DNA of 34,553 bases from CAZDAM01 sp964503595 (GTDB lineage: Bacteria; Muiribacteriota; UBA6191): the NCBI GenBank assembly GCA_964503595.1, contig CAZDAM010000026.1, positions 1 to 34,553 on the forward strand, read 5' to 3'. Positions 1-14,200 of the stretch are shown here, piece by piece. The number at the start of each line of letters is the position of its first letter. Positions within the stretch are counted from its first letter, which is position 1. The translations under genes were made by a program, and so were the position numbers. The notes beneath the pieces are model-generated. The model saw only the letters and a list, made by a program, of their open reading frames with translations, had not been told where the DNA came from and did no database searches.

Positions 1-2215
1 GCCCAGATGTGCGTTTTCAATGACCTCCTGACTCAGGCGATCCTGATTGACGCTGCCGTCTGAGATGTGAGAATCGGCATTCATGGCCTGAAGGACGGTT
101 CCGGGGATTGAGTCATCCATAATCTTGGCGGCGTTGATAGAGTTACCGGCCAGTGAGTCGCCCTCAATTTTATTGGTGGTACTGAGCTTGGCTGAAGTGA
201 TGATGCCATCCTGCATATCCGTATTGCGAAGCTGAGCGTTTCCAATGGAATTGGAGTGGACGCTTCCGGCAGCAAATGTGGCCCCGGAAATGGCATTGCC
301 TCGGACCTTGGCAGAGGTGAAAGCCCCGTCAGCAACTGTGCGGGAATCAAGGGTTGCCAAAGCGATTTCCCCATTTTCGACAGCACCATCGGCGAGATCT
401 TCGGAAAGCAGGCCATCAAAGCGATCCCCCGTTGTAAAGGTCGCATCTGCCACAGAGTCCAGATCAATGCTGTTGTCCTGAATTTCCCGGGTTCCAAAGC
501 TGGTATTGGCCAGTTTTGAATTGGGGATTTCCGTCAGGGCGAAATTGCCAAGAGTCAAAAACCCATCCACGAATTCCTGGCCAGTGAAGGAATTGGGCTG
601 AATCCGGTCCGAGGTGATCCGGGTTATTGGATCGAAGTCGGCAAACTCAATCGTACCAACGGCGATTTTTCCACTGGTCAGATTCATGCCGCTGGTTTGG
701 GATGAAGTCAGGAAGTTATCGGCAATCACTCTGGAGTTCAGCGATTCAGCCTGAAAGGATGAGCCCTGAAAGGATTGATTGGCAAAACGATCCGAGAGTA
801 GGGTATTCAGAGCCAGACCTTCGCTGCTGACTGCCCCCAGGGCCAGTACGCTGGCGTTCTGACTCGATTTGAAGTTACCGGTAAACAGAGAATCCTGTCC
901 GGCCAGGGCCCGATTGAGAGAGGATGCCTGGAAATTACTTCCGGTCAGGGTTTCGATTTTAAACTGCTTCTGCCCGACGGCAGGGTTATCAAGATGCAGG
1001 AAGAAATCTTCTCCGGAAGCCAGATGACGGGTCAGGATGGAAGAGGATGCAAAATCGGCATCCTGAAGCATTTGAAGGGCAAAGTGGGTGGTCAGGATCG
1101 TATTGGCCGCAATGTGGGAACTGTCCAGCCGGTTTTCCTGGATTTTATTGCCGGAGAAGGCATCGGTCAGGAATTTATCCTCTCCAAGCAGGTTGCCGTT
1201 CAAAGCGACAGAAGAGACGGCTCCGTCGGCAAAACGGGAACGGGTCAGAAGCTGTCCGGCTGTGGAGGAAAATTTTCCGGAAATGATGGCATCGGTTCCG
1301 ATTTCTCTTGCGGTAAAGGTCGCCAGAGCCAGCTGGGTCTGGCTGATTTGGCCTGTAAGAGCCTTGAAGCGATCCCGGTTGATTTCATCCGGACGGAAAT
1401 GCCAGCCGGAAACCGCATTGGAATCGATCCGGCTTGAAGTGATGATTCCACTGCCAAGAATGCTGTTATCGATTCCCTTGAAAGCCAGGGCTGGGGTGAC
1501 AATGGAAGCCGGGCTCAGTTTGCTTTCCGGAATGTTTCCTGCAGGGAACAGGGGGGTCCAGATACTGAAATCCTGCAGGGTACGGCTATTGAGGGTACCG
1601 GTGAAATCAGCCTGGGCCAGGGAGTAGCGGGCAATACGGATGTTCTCCAGATTGAATGGAGCCTGGAAACGGGTATTGTCGATTTGGTGTTCCTGAAAGC
1701 GGGAACCGCTGAAAACTCCATTGGCAAAGATCTGCCCGTCCAGAGTTGCCGGAATGATGTGCTCAGTCAGAATAGCTTCATCCACCAGTGCGCGACCGGT
1801 AATGTCTCCGTCCTTGAGTTTTTCCGTGGTAATCGGAGCTTCACCCAGAGCTCCAATCATAAGAACTCCGCTGGCCAGTTCCCGGGAAGTAATCGAGCCA
1901 TCTTCGAAATTCCCTGTGGTCAGAATTTTGGTTTTCAGGAGAGAACCGCTGATACCGTCTGTCGCGAGTTTGGTGGCATCAATGCTCTGATAGGCAAAGC
2001 TTGCTTCCAGAAGTCCCCTGGTTTGAATGGCTTCCCGGCCTACCGCTAGATCTGCCACCTTGTCCCGGCTGATGGAGCGGTTGGCAATGGACTGAGAACC
2101 CAGGGCTTTGTCCTCAAGACTTGTGGCGGCAAAGCCCTGAGGACGGATTTGTCTTGAGTGAAGGCTTGAGGATGGGCTGAAAGCTACGGAACTCAGACTG
2201 GAAAACGGTTGATGC
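1..2215 (-). repeat. Decapeptide-repeat block at the left edge of the window (downstream giant protein)
   Basis: At least 70 ten-residue units running off the window, for example SQSIANRSIS, DGSITSRELA, ENRLDSSHIA, DNSIDLDSVA and DGIITSAKLS; the last visible residues are SHISDGSVNQDRLSQEVIEN. The pattern shows no sign of ending, so the protein is considerably longer than the part seen here. Confidence 0.8.
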
Positions 2216-5200
2216 TGGTGGCGAAGCTGAATTTCATAGATATCGGCCGAGGTGATGCCCAGTGCCAGGACCTGACCGTTTCCGGAAGGGGTGAAGCCGG
2301 CAATGGTTTCCGGAATTGTTGAAAACTGAACAAAGCTGCTGCCTCCATCCCAGGTGAAATAGGGGGCATTTGTTCCTCTGGTGGCCACAAAGCCGATCTG
2401 AGGAGAAAGAAAGAACATGGCTCTTACATCATCCGGGAAGCTGTTGTTCAGAAGGTTGTGATTGCTGCCATCGTAGCTGTAGAGAGCATTGTCATAGGAA
2501 ATCCAGATATTCTGGAAATCCAGCACAAACAGATCGGATTCACTGGCATTGGCAGGGTTGATGGCTGTCCAGCTGTAACCGCCATCACCGGTTTTGAAGG
2601 CGGAGTTGCCGGGTGTGTTGCAGTCAATGGTCAGGTAGCCGTTCTGACCATCCAGAAAATAAAGATCCTTGGGATTGGCATTGAAGCAACTGCTGATGGT
2701 GACATCTCCGGTTGCAGAGGTCCGCAGCCTTTCAAAGCTTTGGGTTGCCGGAATATAGCGGGCCGGCACAATGCTTGCGCCATCACTGAGAACACCCACA
2801 GCCAGGAAATTCTGGGAGTCAAAAGCCCAGACAGCGCTGGGGCGCCGATCAAACGGCGATGTAGTGATCCAGCTGAAATTACTGCCCCGGTCGGTTGAAA
2901 TCAGAATTTTGCCACTGCTTTGAGCATGACCACAGATGGCCCCAAGTCCCTGGGTATGACAGTTCTTCAGCTGGGTATCGGCGGTATAGCCCGAAGAGTT
3001 GGCGAAGCTGGCAGCCTGATCATAGGAAACCCTGGCCTGAAGTTTGTCATCTGAAATCGCCAGAATGACTTCGCCGGCCGGATCTCCCTTGATGAAGCCA
3101 AGACCGGAACTGGCGACCTTGAGACGGATCTGGGGTTCTCCCTGAGAGATCCCTGAGGATGCAAATTTGGCTGCTGTGATGGTAGTGGCGCCAAAGCGGT
3201 CACCGGAGACAGAGTGAGTCAGGAAATTCCCGGAGGTCAGGGCAGAGTCTGCCAAAGAGGCATTCTGCAGGGACTGGGGTTTGATGTGGGTGTAGGCATC
3301 GATTTTCCAGGAGAAGGCATTGCCATTTCCGTCTCCCATGAGAACTTCATTCTGATTCAACGGTACGGGCCGTAAAAGAATATTTTGGTTGGGGACTTCG
3401 TGAGCCGCTGTAGCGGCGAAGAAAAGCGGGCTGATTTGCCGGTAGGTTCCGGCATCCAGATTGAAAGCAATGACTCCGTTAAGCTGGGAGGAGGTATTGG
3501 CATCAAAGAAGACGGCTTCCCGCCCGACGACAACACCCGGGCTCCAGGGCTGGAGCATCTGCCCGTCAATATCATGGGGAAGAACCGGGGAAATCCGGGA
3601 ATAGATTCCGCTGTTCAATTCGTAGAGGGCATGATTGGCGGCAGGGGAAGCCATTTCTCCAACCATGGCGATAAGCTTGCCGGTAGCGGGATCAAAGAAG
3701 GTATCCAGAACATTGGAACTGGCGCTTACCGGATGGACACTGAAGCTTAAACCTTTGTTCTCGGTCAGAATCACGGCTCCGGGACCATTGCCGTCGCCAT
3801 AGACCGGAGCTGTCCAGCCAAGGGCCGCGGACCGGCCATGCACTGCCAGAGATGTGTAGTACTCGTGAACCCTGTTCTGGTTGACGAAGGTACTGCCTCC
3901 ATTGGTGGTGGTATACAGATGGGTTTTGCTGGTGGCATCCGTTTCGCCAAAGAGGAAGATTCCATGATGGGGATCCCAGAAGTGCATGTCCTGGATATGG
4001 GTATTGACTGTGGTTGCCGTGGAAACACGAACAGCGGTTGAAGACAGACCATCAAAGAAGTAGAGAGATTCGTTACATCCCAGATATCCGCTTTTTGAGG
4101 AGATCATGCTGAAGCTGAAGAGAGTTCCGGAAGGACAGGAAGGGCCGGCAGCTGAGTAATTCAGCCCGTCTGAGGACTGAAGGAGGGCAGTGGCAGCATG
4201 TTCGATGGCAAAATAGAGGTTTTCAGCCATGGCCTGGACTTTGCGAAGGCCGGCCGGGGAAGCAGCGGCGGTTACCGCCCTGTTCAGGGTCGCGGAAGGA
4301 GCGGACTGCTCATAGAGCGCATTGATGATGCCTGCCTGCATCAGATCGGTTCGGATAGCATCATTGGCTAGCTGAATATGGTCCAGGGTATAGCTGACAA
4401 TCGAGGATCCCCGAATGGACTGGTTGACGAAACTGTCACTGCCAAAGACATCTGTGGCTGCGAGCTTGGTTCCATCGGAGACGATCAGATCAGACATGGT
4501 TTCGGAAAGAATTCCGAGATTCATCACGCTTGCAGTTTCAATCTGGTATTGCCCGATTGCCTGACCATGAATCCCTAGATCTGCCAGTTCCTGAGTGCGA
4601 ATCGATGCGTCCCCAAAGGCGATTCCCTCAAGAGAAGAGATAAGAAAACGGCTCCCGTCCATAGCTCCGGTGGCAATCAGTTCTCCGTAGAGTGATTTTG
4701 AAGCAAACATGGAGGCAAGTACCGAAGAAGCGCTGAAGTCCTCATTTCTCAGATGGTATGGACGAAGTTTGCGGGTATGGATCACTTCATCACCAAATTT
4801 GATCTGATTCAGAGTCAGATCCAGAATCTGGGTACTCAGGATATTGCCATTGGCGATCTGGGAGGAGGCGATCTGGGTATCGGCAATGTCCTCATTGAGT
4901 ACTGAGCCGGTCATGAAGCGGGTAGAAGTGATGGCATCCGTGGCAATTTCGGCTCCAACGGCCAACGGTGCAAAGGAGGAGGATTCCAGAGTGTAGGAAA
5001 TCAGGTGAATTCCCAGAACGGAGTCCAGATCAAAATTGGCATTGCTCAGGCTTAGGGATGCGATGCTGCCACGACTGATGACATCACTGGCAAAGGCTGA
5101 TTCTGTCAGTGTACTCAGGGCGATATGCTGGGTTAAAACAGAGTTCTGTGCCAGGGAGCGATCCAGCATGCTTTCGGCTTCAATCAGATTTGCCGCAATG

Positions 5201-8200
5201 GCGGAATCGGCATAGTCCACTTCCCGAACAGCTTCAGTTGCAAAATCTTCTTCTGTCAGGCTCAGAGACTGGAATTTCGAAGTGGTGATGCGATCTGCGA
5301 TGGCGGAAGAGAAGGCTCCCAGGGCTATCGTTTCAGTGACGAAGTCTTCATCCAGGAGGGTGGCATCCTCAATCTGGGTTGTGGCGGCAATGGCTTCATT
5401 GGCAATCACGTCATCAAGCAGGGTGTGGGTTACAATTTTTTCTCTTGAGACGGAAAGATTTCCGAGATGAGTGCTCAGGATGTTTCCGTCCAGAATATGA
5501 CGGGTTTCAAGCTGGGAGCCACCGATATCCAGTCCGATAAGATTGAGATTGGCAAGATCCACGGTCTGGATCTGATTGTCCCGGATATCCGTTCCACTGA
5601 CAGCATTGGCCTGAACCTTGGACAGGGTAATCGCCTCATCCTGAATTCTTGAAGAAATCAGGGTAAAGCTGACAACTTCTTCGTGACCGATCGAGTCATT
5701 TGCCAGGGTTCGCTGATCGATGGAATTGGCGGCAAAATCCTGATCCAGCAGGCTCTGATCGACAATGACCCGTGAATCAACTGCCTGAGCCGCAATTTTA
5801 GCCTCGGTTACTGCCAGAGGAATAATGTGGGAACTGGCCAGGGATGAATCAGCCACGGAGCGACTTAAAATGGAGTTTGTCTCAATGTCAGAGCTGATGA
5901 GGCTGAGGTTCTGCACCCGCGCACTGTCAATCGAATCGAGAGCAAAGTTGATGGTGGCAAGAGAATTGGTCCGGACATTGGCAGTATCCACCGAGTTGGA
6001 TCTGAGATTACGGGCGCTGACCGAGGCGTCCAGTCCGGGGTGCCAGAGAGAAAGAGAATAGGAGTCCAGGTGATTGGAGCCGTAAAAACGTCCCTGCCAG
6101 TAATGGAAGGAGTCGGTGATCCCGGCTGAGAAATCGACCTGAAAGCTGGTTGAGAATAATCTGGAGACTGCATAGGTCAGGGGATCGAATTCATAGACCC
6201 GGCTGGGGGCCTCATTCCCGCCGAAAATATAGACTTTGCTGTTGTAGCCGATGGCCTGGCTTCCGCTTAAATTGATTGTTGTGGTCAGTACGGTGGAATC
6301 AAAGCTGATACCATCGGTGGTGCTCAGAACAACGGTATTTCCTCCCGAATAGGTGAACAGATAATGAGCTCCACCGCTTTTCGCCGGGTAGGAAGCCAGT
6401 ACAGGGAATCCCAGATCAGAACTGCTCCAGCTGTCCGCATTCACATCATAGGTGACACGGTGAGTTTTGCCCGGGTTCGCCCCCATGAAGCTTACCCTTG
6501 AGGACTCATAGAGTCCTGACATCCGGTTGGTCAGATCTCCCGGTGCCGGGTAGGTTGATTTCAGAATGATCTTACGGGTATTGAAATCCAGGGCCAGGAG
6601 TTCGCCGCTGGTTTGCAGAATATAAAGAGTCGTGGGGCTTTGGGCGTAGGCGGAAAGAGAGCCCGCAAAACCTGCCCCCAGAGCGCTTTTGGTTCTGTTG
6701 CCCAGATCAATCTGAAACGAGGCACTTCCTTCAGGCAGGACAAACAGATCATTTTCATAAAGCCCGAACGCTGCCCGATAATTTCCGAACATGGCGTCTG
6801 TCAGGATTGTCAGGACTCCCATACCCCCCTGGGAAAAGTGGCGGTTGATGATGGATTTGTCCCGAATATCGACGGTGCCAATGGAAAGATTGGCCAGCTT
6901 GTCAATGGTAAGGGCATCCCATCTGAGGCTGGCGTTCAGAATCGAATTGTCCAGAACATTGGGACTGTCAATGCTTTCGGGGCCAAACTCCCGGGCGCCC
7001 AGGCTCAGATCGGCAATGTCCTGGGATTCCACGGCATCCGTATCTACTTTGTGGTGATCCAAAGATGCGGTAGCAAGCTTGGCCAGAGTGACGGAATTGT
7101 CCGCCAGATTCATGGTGGCAATTCCCTGGTCATCATCATCAACTTTGGAGGAGTCCACTGCTCCGGTTACAAACAGTTCTCCGGTAATGGTACCGGTGGT
7201 GATGTCCTGGGTTTCTATGGTGTTTTCGGCGAAGCGGGCTGTATCCAGGGTTCCCCGGGCAATGTCATCGCTTGTGATCGAATTGAGCTGAAGGCTTCGG
7301 GTCAGAATGGAGCCGGTCTGGAAATGGCGCTCCAGAAGTGTCCGGGTGGCAATATCGATATCCTGGATGGACAGGTCCAGAATCTGTTTGGAGGCAATGG
7401 AATCGGCACCGAAGTCTTCAAGTACCAGAGTATTATCCGAAACAACCCTGGAGTCGATGGCTGCAGTCTGAATGGCCAGGGAATCAATTCCCAGGGCTGC
7501 CAGATTTTCCTCCAGAATTCCTTCTTCGGCGAAATCAGCCGAAGTCAGGGTGAGGGCTGCTAGGCGGGATGCTTCGAGATTCGAAGCAGCAATACGATTT
7601 TCAGAAATTGTATATGTTGCGATTTGTGAAGCCCCCAGGGACTTATCCGCAAACAGGCTGCCATCAAGGGAATTGGACTGAAAATGGATTCCCTGAACAG
7701 AGGCATTGGCCAGGTGGCGGGATTCAATCGTGCTTGGAGCAATTTTGTCGTGAGTGATGGAGGAAGCTGCGAAATCAGCCGCGGTCAGGGTCTGATCCTC
7801 AATTCCGAGATTTCCTTTGCCACCGGGAAGGGTTCCATCCAGAAGCTGGGCGTTTCCGGCCATTCTGCGGGCATAGACCTGGCCCTCAGCCTGAGTGGCA
7901 AACAGACGGATGGGATTGGATTCCACATTGGATTCAGCAGAAGAATAGACAACCAGAGTGTCCTCTCCCTGAAGTCCGTTCAGGTTGGAAATCCGGCTGA
8001 TGCCGGCATTTTCGATGATGTAGGCATTGCCCCCGGAGACAGCCAGGGTTCCGGGAGTGGCGGTCGGGGATCTGCCCACAATGTGCAGGGATTGATCTTC
8101 AGGCTCATAGCGGGCCAGAGTGCGATCCTCTTCCTTATACATCCAGATCGAATTGTCTTCCTGGGTGATCTGCCAGGTACCCCGGGCCAGAACTGGCTGG

Positions 8201-11200
8201 GTATCATAAAGAGAGAAAACCGGATCATCACCAGCCGGATTGAGAATCTGGGAGCGGTAAATCTGTGAATGCCTTACGACATAAATGCGGTTAGCGTGGT
8301 TGAAGGTATGTCTTCTCAGATTTGCCGGGGAAGCGACCGGGCCATAAAAGGCCAGGGGAGCCTGAGTCAGGAGGGTGCTGGCCGAAGCTCCATAGGTCAG
8401 GATCTGGCTGACCCCGCCAAGAGTTGCCCGAAAGACCGGTTGCCCGGATTCCTCTCCCAGAATTTCCTCGACCTTGTCCGGGAGGCTGTAGGCAGTCAGT
8501 TTCTGAACCTGGCTTCCTCCCTGAATCCAGTGATAGAGGTTGAACTCTCCGGATTTGTCCCGCCCCAGAAGGTAGGAGCCCTGATGGGAGGAAGGGTAGG
8601 CATCATTCAGATTCAGGCCTTCAAAGGCGTGTTTTTCAAGATCCGCAAGCCCGGTATTCTGGGCTGTAAACAGAAGGCCTACCCGTTTTTCACTGATTGT
8701 AGCCGGTTTGAGATAGGCCGCATCCTGAATTGAGGTGGAGGTGATTTCCACCGGATTCAGCAGGGAATCCAGCCGGCTTCGGAAAAGGCGCCGTGAAGGG
8801 CCGGACTGGGTAAGGAGGAAATAGACAACGTCTTCCGCGGCATTGACATAGGAAACTTCGATTTTGTCGGTGCCGCCGATACTGAGATCCGGGCCTTCAA
8901 TCAGGCTGTGAACATCTGTCTGAAGCTGGCTTCCATCTCCCCGGATTCTCTTGAGAAAGCTGCCTCCGGCAGCACTCTGATGGGAAAACCAGACCCAGTT
9001 AGAGCTACAGCTTAAGGATTCTGCGGGCAGGGCATCGGTAAAGATGGTGATCTGGGTTCCGGTTGTGTTGTTCAGGCGAACAATCTGTCCGCTCTGGTTC
9101 AGAAACCAGGAGTAGGTCCCATTTCCTGAGCTACAGCCGTGAAGAAAGCCATTGGCAGTCGTGAGGGCAGTTTTTTTGAGGCTGGCCAGGTTGATATTCC
9201 AAAGCTTTACATGATCGTTTGTTGTCTTAAGAGGAGCCATCACAAGGCGTGAGTTATTGCTCAGCCCACCAAATGCCATGGCTTGCCCGTTAAGGGTGAA
9301 AATGCCCGCTCCATAAATGGGAGAGGAAAATCCGTCAAAGCGTTCCCAGTCATCTTCCGTGGCATTCAGGCGGAAAATTTCTCCGGTAGCCTGAGATCCG
9401 TCAAACCCTCCCCCCAGATAAAGACGGCTCCCATCACTGAAGAATCTCCCGGCATGCATCTGGTTTGAATTGATATTCAGGGAGGCGGGGGCATTGAAAG
9501 ACGTCCAGCCCCCGGCTGGCAGAGTGCGCTTGCGGGCAGGTTCACCGGTCTGGCTGCCAGTGACAAAAAGCTGATTGTTGAAAATAGCAACGGCTGGATC
9601 ATGATAGCGACCGGTCATGGTGGCATCCTGGCTCCAGCTGTCGGTTCCCGGATTATATTGCCAAAGAACCGAGGCAGGGCCCGTGCTGGTCTCCAGAAGC
9701 CAGACAGAATTCCCTGAAGCTGCCAGTCCACCGGCGACAGTGGTGGCGGGTCCCTGAAGGGGAACCATACGACCCCGGTCAAATTCATAGGCTTCAAACC
9801 GGTTCTGGGCTCTGAGATAAACCCGGTTGGAACCATCATAGCTACAGCTTAGGGGAGTTCCTGTCGTAATGGTTTCTCCCAGAAGACGGTATCGATCCAT
9901 CCGGGTGTCATAAACCAGAATCCGGTTGCCTCCCGCACCGAAGATCCAGGCTTTTTCGCCTCTTGGAATGACACAGCCCTGTTCTGTATCAAGAGGAAGG
10001 TGGCTTAAGACTTCAGTTGCGGCAGAAGTTGCCACGATTGCCGTCTGGGAATTCAGAAGGACGGCATTGTTCAGATAGCCTGAGGGCAGATAGGTGAGCT
10101 GACGGGGGGCATTGCCGTCCAGATCCGTGGCATGCAGATTGCGCTTCTGATTCGTACTGAAATCTGAACTGGAGAAATAGATACGGCCACCCTGCTGATG
10201 GATGGAATCGGCATTGGCTCCGGCTAAAAGTGTGGACTGAGCTGCCAGAAGAGAACCGTCCACGGCATTGACGTTTCCGGCAAGATCCACGATGACACTG
10301 CGCTCGGCTTCGTTGCTGAAGATGGCCTCCCCGGTCATGGCAACTCTGCCATCAGGAGCAATTTTCAAGGAAAGCCCGGCAATGGTGGAGCTGTTGGGAA
10401 GAGCCGTGACACTGGAACCGTTCACGCGGGCTGAAACCAGACTGCCGGTCTGGTTGGCCTGGGTCTGAATATAGGTGACGGTCTGGGAATTTGAAGGATC
10501 GAGCCGGCAGGAATGGGCCGGGCTTAAAAGGGATCCCGAGTTGGTGTGGATTCCGGTAGGCAGATGATAGATGTGCAGCTGGTGGGAAGCATCCGTGAAA
10601 CAGAGATGGTAGCCATCATGGCTGATGGAAAAATCACTGACTGTGGTGCCCGGGTCCAGAATCAGGGTGTCTTCGATGCCTTCCCGCTTGAGATAAAAAC
10701 GGTTGGCAGAAACATAGGCGGTTGCGGCAAGGGATTTGCTCTCCTGAGGAAGGGAAGTCGGAGTTGCGCTGAGAGAGGGAGAGAGTCCACTTCGATCCCA
10801 TCTTAAGGATGTGGCGAAGGGCACAGGGCCATAGGTTCCGGCGGTAAACCCTCCAAACAGATAGTGGAAGTTGTCAATTCCGACTGATTCAAGAGCCGCC
10901 ATTCCATAGGGAAGGGAAAGATTCAGAGGGTTCAGATCGGAAAGGCGGAAGCCAAGAGCCTGACTTGAGAGTGTATTCGCATTCACTCCTCCGGCAAAAA
11001 GCAGGAATCCTTCACTGGCTGAATATGCCCCGAAGGGCTTGGCCAGAACCGGGTCTGTACCGGTATTGGCAAGCGAAGGTCCCGAAGGAATAAGCCTGAG
11101 CCAGGAATCCGGGCTGGTACCCAGGTCTGTTTTTCCTCCCCCAAGAAAGATGCCGCCATTTAAGGTAAAAGCATAGGCTGAACTGCGATCGGAGGGGCCG

Positions 11201-14200
11201 GTCGTGGTTGATGTCCAGGCACTGCTGATTACCGAGGCAGGATTCAGGAGGATGGCATCGGCATTTGCAGCAAAGCGTACGGATTCTTCAAAGCGGTTGT
11301 CAATGTCCCGGCGGGCGATCTGATCCCAACGGATGCGGTCAAAACTTTCATGCTGGTGCAGATGATCGGCATACCAGAAAGGCTGGGAACTGGCCGTGAG
11401 CGGGTCATAGGTCAGGGGAGGCAGAACCACCAGTGTGCTCATTGTGGTCTGGTTTACTGCAATTGTGGAGCCTGCTGGGCCCAGAATGAGTTGGGAATCA
11501 TGAAGCACCAGAGGCCCCTGATGCAGGACATCAAGGCTTGAACTCAGATCCGCAGCCCGGCTCAGGCTGAAATAGCTTCCGGCATCCAGGGCGGGGAGGT
11601 TGGGGGATGTGGTAGCCCCAAGCTCCAGGCGGGCAGAATAGACTCCCGTGCTTCCCGTGACCGCCCGAATGCTCATACTGGAAAAGAAACGGGTTCGATC
11701 CGAAGTATTCAGATCCTGAAGCCGGGAAAAGGCGGAAGGATCCAGATGGTACTCGCTGCGTTCCCGATCCCCGAACCAGGATGCCAGAACAGGATCCACC
11801 GGAACGGTGACAATCTGACTGGAACGGGCGGCAACCTGATTCAGGACGCTTAGTTCCGAAGGCAGCAGGGTAAAGCGGGAATCCTCGAAATCCAGAAACT
11901 GGTTCAGAGTTGCCGGAGAGGAAAATTCCAGAGGATGGGCCAAAGAACCGGTCTGGGAAACATTGGCCTGGGTAGCCGCGAGATTCAGGGGAGTTCCGGA
12001 AGCTCGTTTGAGGCTCAGCCAGGCGGCCGTTGGATTCATGGCTCCGATTTCCCAGTTTGTAGATGAAATATAGCCCTGGACGCTGGAATTTTCAAAATCC
12101 AGGGTTCCGGTGATATCGGTATTCTGGGCTACGCTGATATTGCCCGCGGCATCCATGGTGAGAAGCCCGGTCCCGCCAGCTCCTTCCATGGTGAAAAGCT
12201 GAAAAACGGTGACTTTACTGTTGCTGATAAAGGCTTCGGGCAGGAAGGTGGCTGTCCTCCCGACGGTGACGCTGCCGCTGATTTCTCCCCGGTTCACTCC
12301 GGAGTTTCCCACAATTTCAGCGGTATTGGCATAAATGATGCCCTGCTGATCCACTTCAAAAAGACGGTGACCATCATCACTTAGCTGAAGCAGGCCAGTA
12401 GTGGATTTCATGCCTCCGTGAAAGGTCCCTGAGGCTGAAAATTCACTGCCACGGCTGACTTGAAGTTCCCCGCCGATCTGAGGATTAACACCAGTGAGCA
12501 GGGAAGTTTCAAGCATAGACTCCACCTTGAGTTCCCTGAGCATGGAAAGCCCCGATGGATCACTGTTATAGGCTCTATTATCCCGATCCGTGAAGCGCTC
12601 GGCAGTCAGAACGGCGGGATGATTGAGCTGGTTTCCGATCGTGGTAAGAGTACCGACAGTCAGGTTCTGCCGTACATTGACGTGACCTCCAAGAGTCAGG
12701 TTGCCACTGGCGGTCAGATGATTGAAGCGGCTCAGAGAATCCGGGTTTAAAACCATAAGACGGGAAAGTCCCTCTGGATCCCCGTTACTGTCCTCGAATC
12801 GATCGGCATAAATGGACTGCCCGGCCCTGGCGTCCTGGGAGATATCTGCTGAAGAAGCAGTAATGGAGCCCTGGATATCGATATCTCCTTCTACGGAAAC
12901 CTTTCCCTGAATATTGAGGGCCCCGGAAATGACAACGCTGTTCCAGTAACTTGTATTTTCCGGATCTGAGGAATAGGAAGGGTTCCAGCTCAGATAACGG
13001 TTGGCCTCCACCAGATTTGTAGTGAGGGAATTGGCTACAACGGCATCTCCCTGAATAGTGACTCCTGAGCCGATGTGAAGTCCCGAGTTGAAATTTACGA
13101 TCTGGCCGGGTCCGCTAAGGTCCAGGCTGTTGAGAACGAGGTTGAGTAATCGGGTTGTGGTACGTGGAGTCGAGTAGAAATCCGAAAGGGAGTTACGAAA
13201 GACTCCTGCTGAGATTTCGGTCAGATTGTCAACTTCGGAGGCAGTAATGATGGAGGGCAGATTCAGGACGGTCGTATTCTGGCAGATATCATCCTGACAA
13301 CCGGTAATCATACGGCCCTGGAGGCGAAAATTCTGGAGAACATCGAAAGGTCCGGCAACGTCCAGTTCCCCATGAGCGGTCAGATTTCGCTTAAGTCCAT
13401 CTTTGCCGAGGATATTGAGATTGCTGCTCAGGACCAGATCCTGCATTTTCAGGTTGAGCCAGTTGCTGGTGGTTCCACTGCCATCCTTCTGAAAATAGAT
13501 GCTTCTGGGACTGCCGGTCAGAGGTGTTACGGCTCCCAGAAACGGCTTGGGCTCAAGACCGTTTCCCCCAAGGATAATGGGGTAGCTGTCGTAAAGGATA
13601 TTCATATTGCCCCGTACAAAGAGGCTGTCCTCATCGTCATTGTCCATAAAGCGGACCTGACCCAGCCAACTCTGATCCGGAATGATTTCCTTGATCAGAT
13701 CCTCAGAAACCTTGTCGGCGATGATCTGGGCCCCGTCATTGAAGCGGGGATCATTGATGATTTCCAGAATCTGAAGGGCAGTGGCCTGCCCGATGATGTC
13801 ATGCTGGTGCAGATCGAAGAAATTGAGGGTGGTTCCCTGATCGCCCTGAAGCATCTGGGTGATCATGTCCCCGGTAAGGACGGGATCAAAAATGACTTTC
13901 AGCAGGCGATCCGGATTGTCCGGGTACTTGGCCCGGATTCGGTTATTGATGATTTCCATGGCTTCCTGAGTGTCTTCAAAATGAAACTGAAGAGCCATGA
14001 CATTGGAATTGCCCGAAGGTTTGAAGTTGTAGGCTCCGGCCACAACTTCTCCAGTCTCATTGGTTTGGCTGCTGTAGAAGCGGTCAGCAATGATTTTGTG
14101 AAACTGGGCCTGACGGTAGTCTTCCCGTTCGGCAGTGCTTTCCCCAAGTTCTCTTAGGACATTCAGCCTGAAGAGGCGATCACTGCCCAGAGTTTTCAGA

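Noticed and set aside
6613..7563. Plus-strand open frame of 316 codons
   Set aside because: It is antisense to the continuous giant reading frame; its regular, Gly/Ile/Gln-rich composition is what the complement of degenerate decapeptide repeats gives. No ribosome binding site or recognisable domain.
13372..14157. Plus-strand open frame of 261 codons
   Set aside because: Antisense to the N-terminal region of the downstream giant, whose own frame reads clear motifs there (FFDLHQHD and neighbours). No domain recognised.
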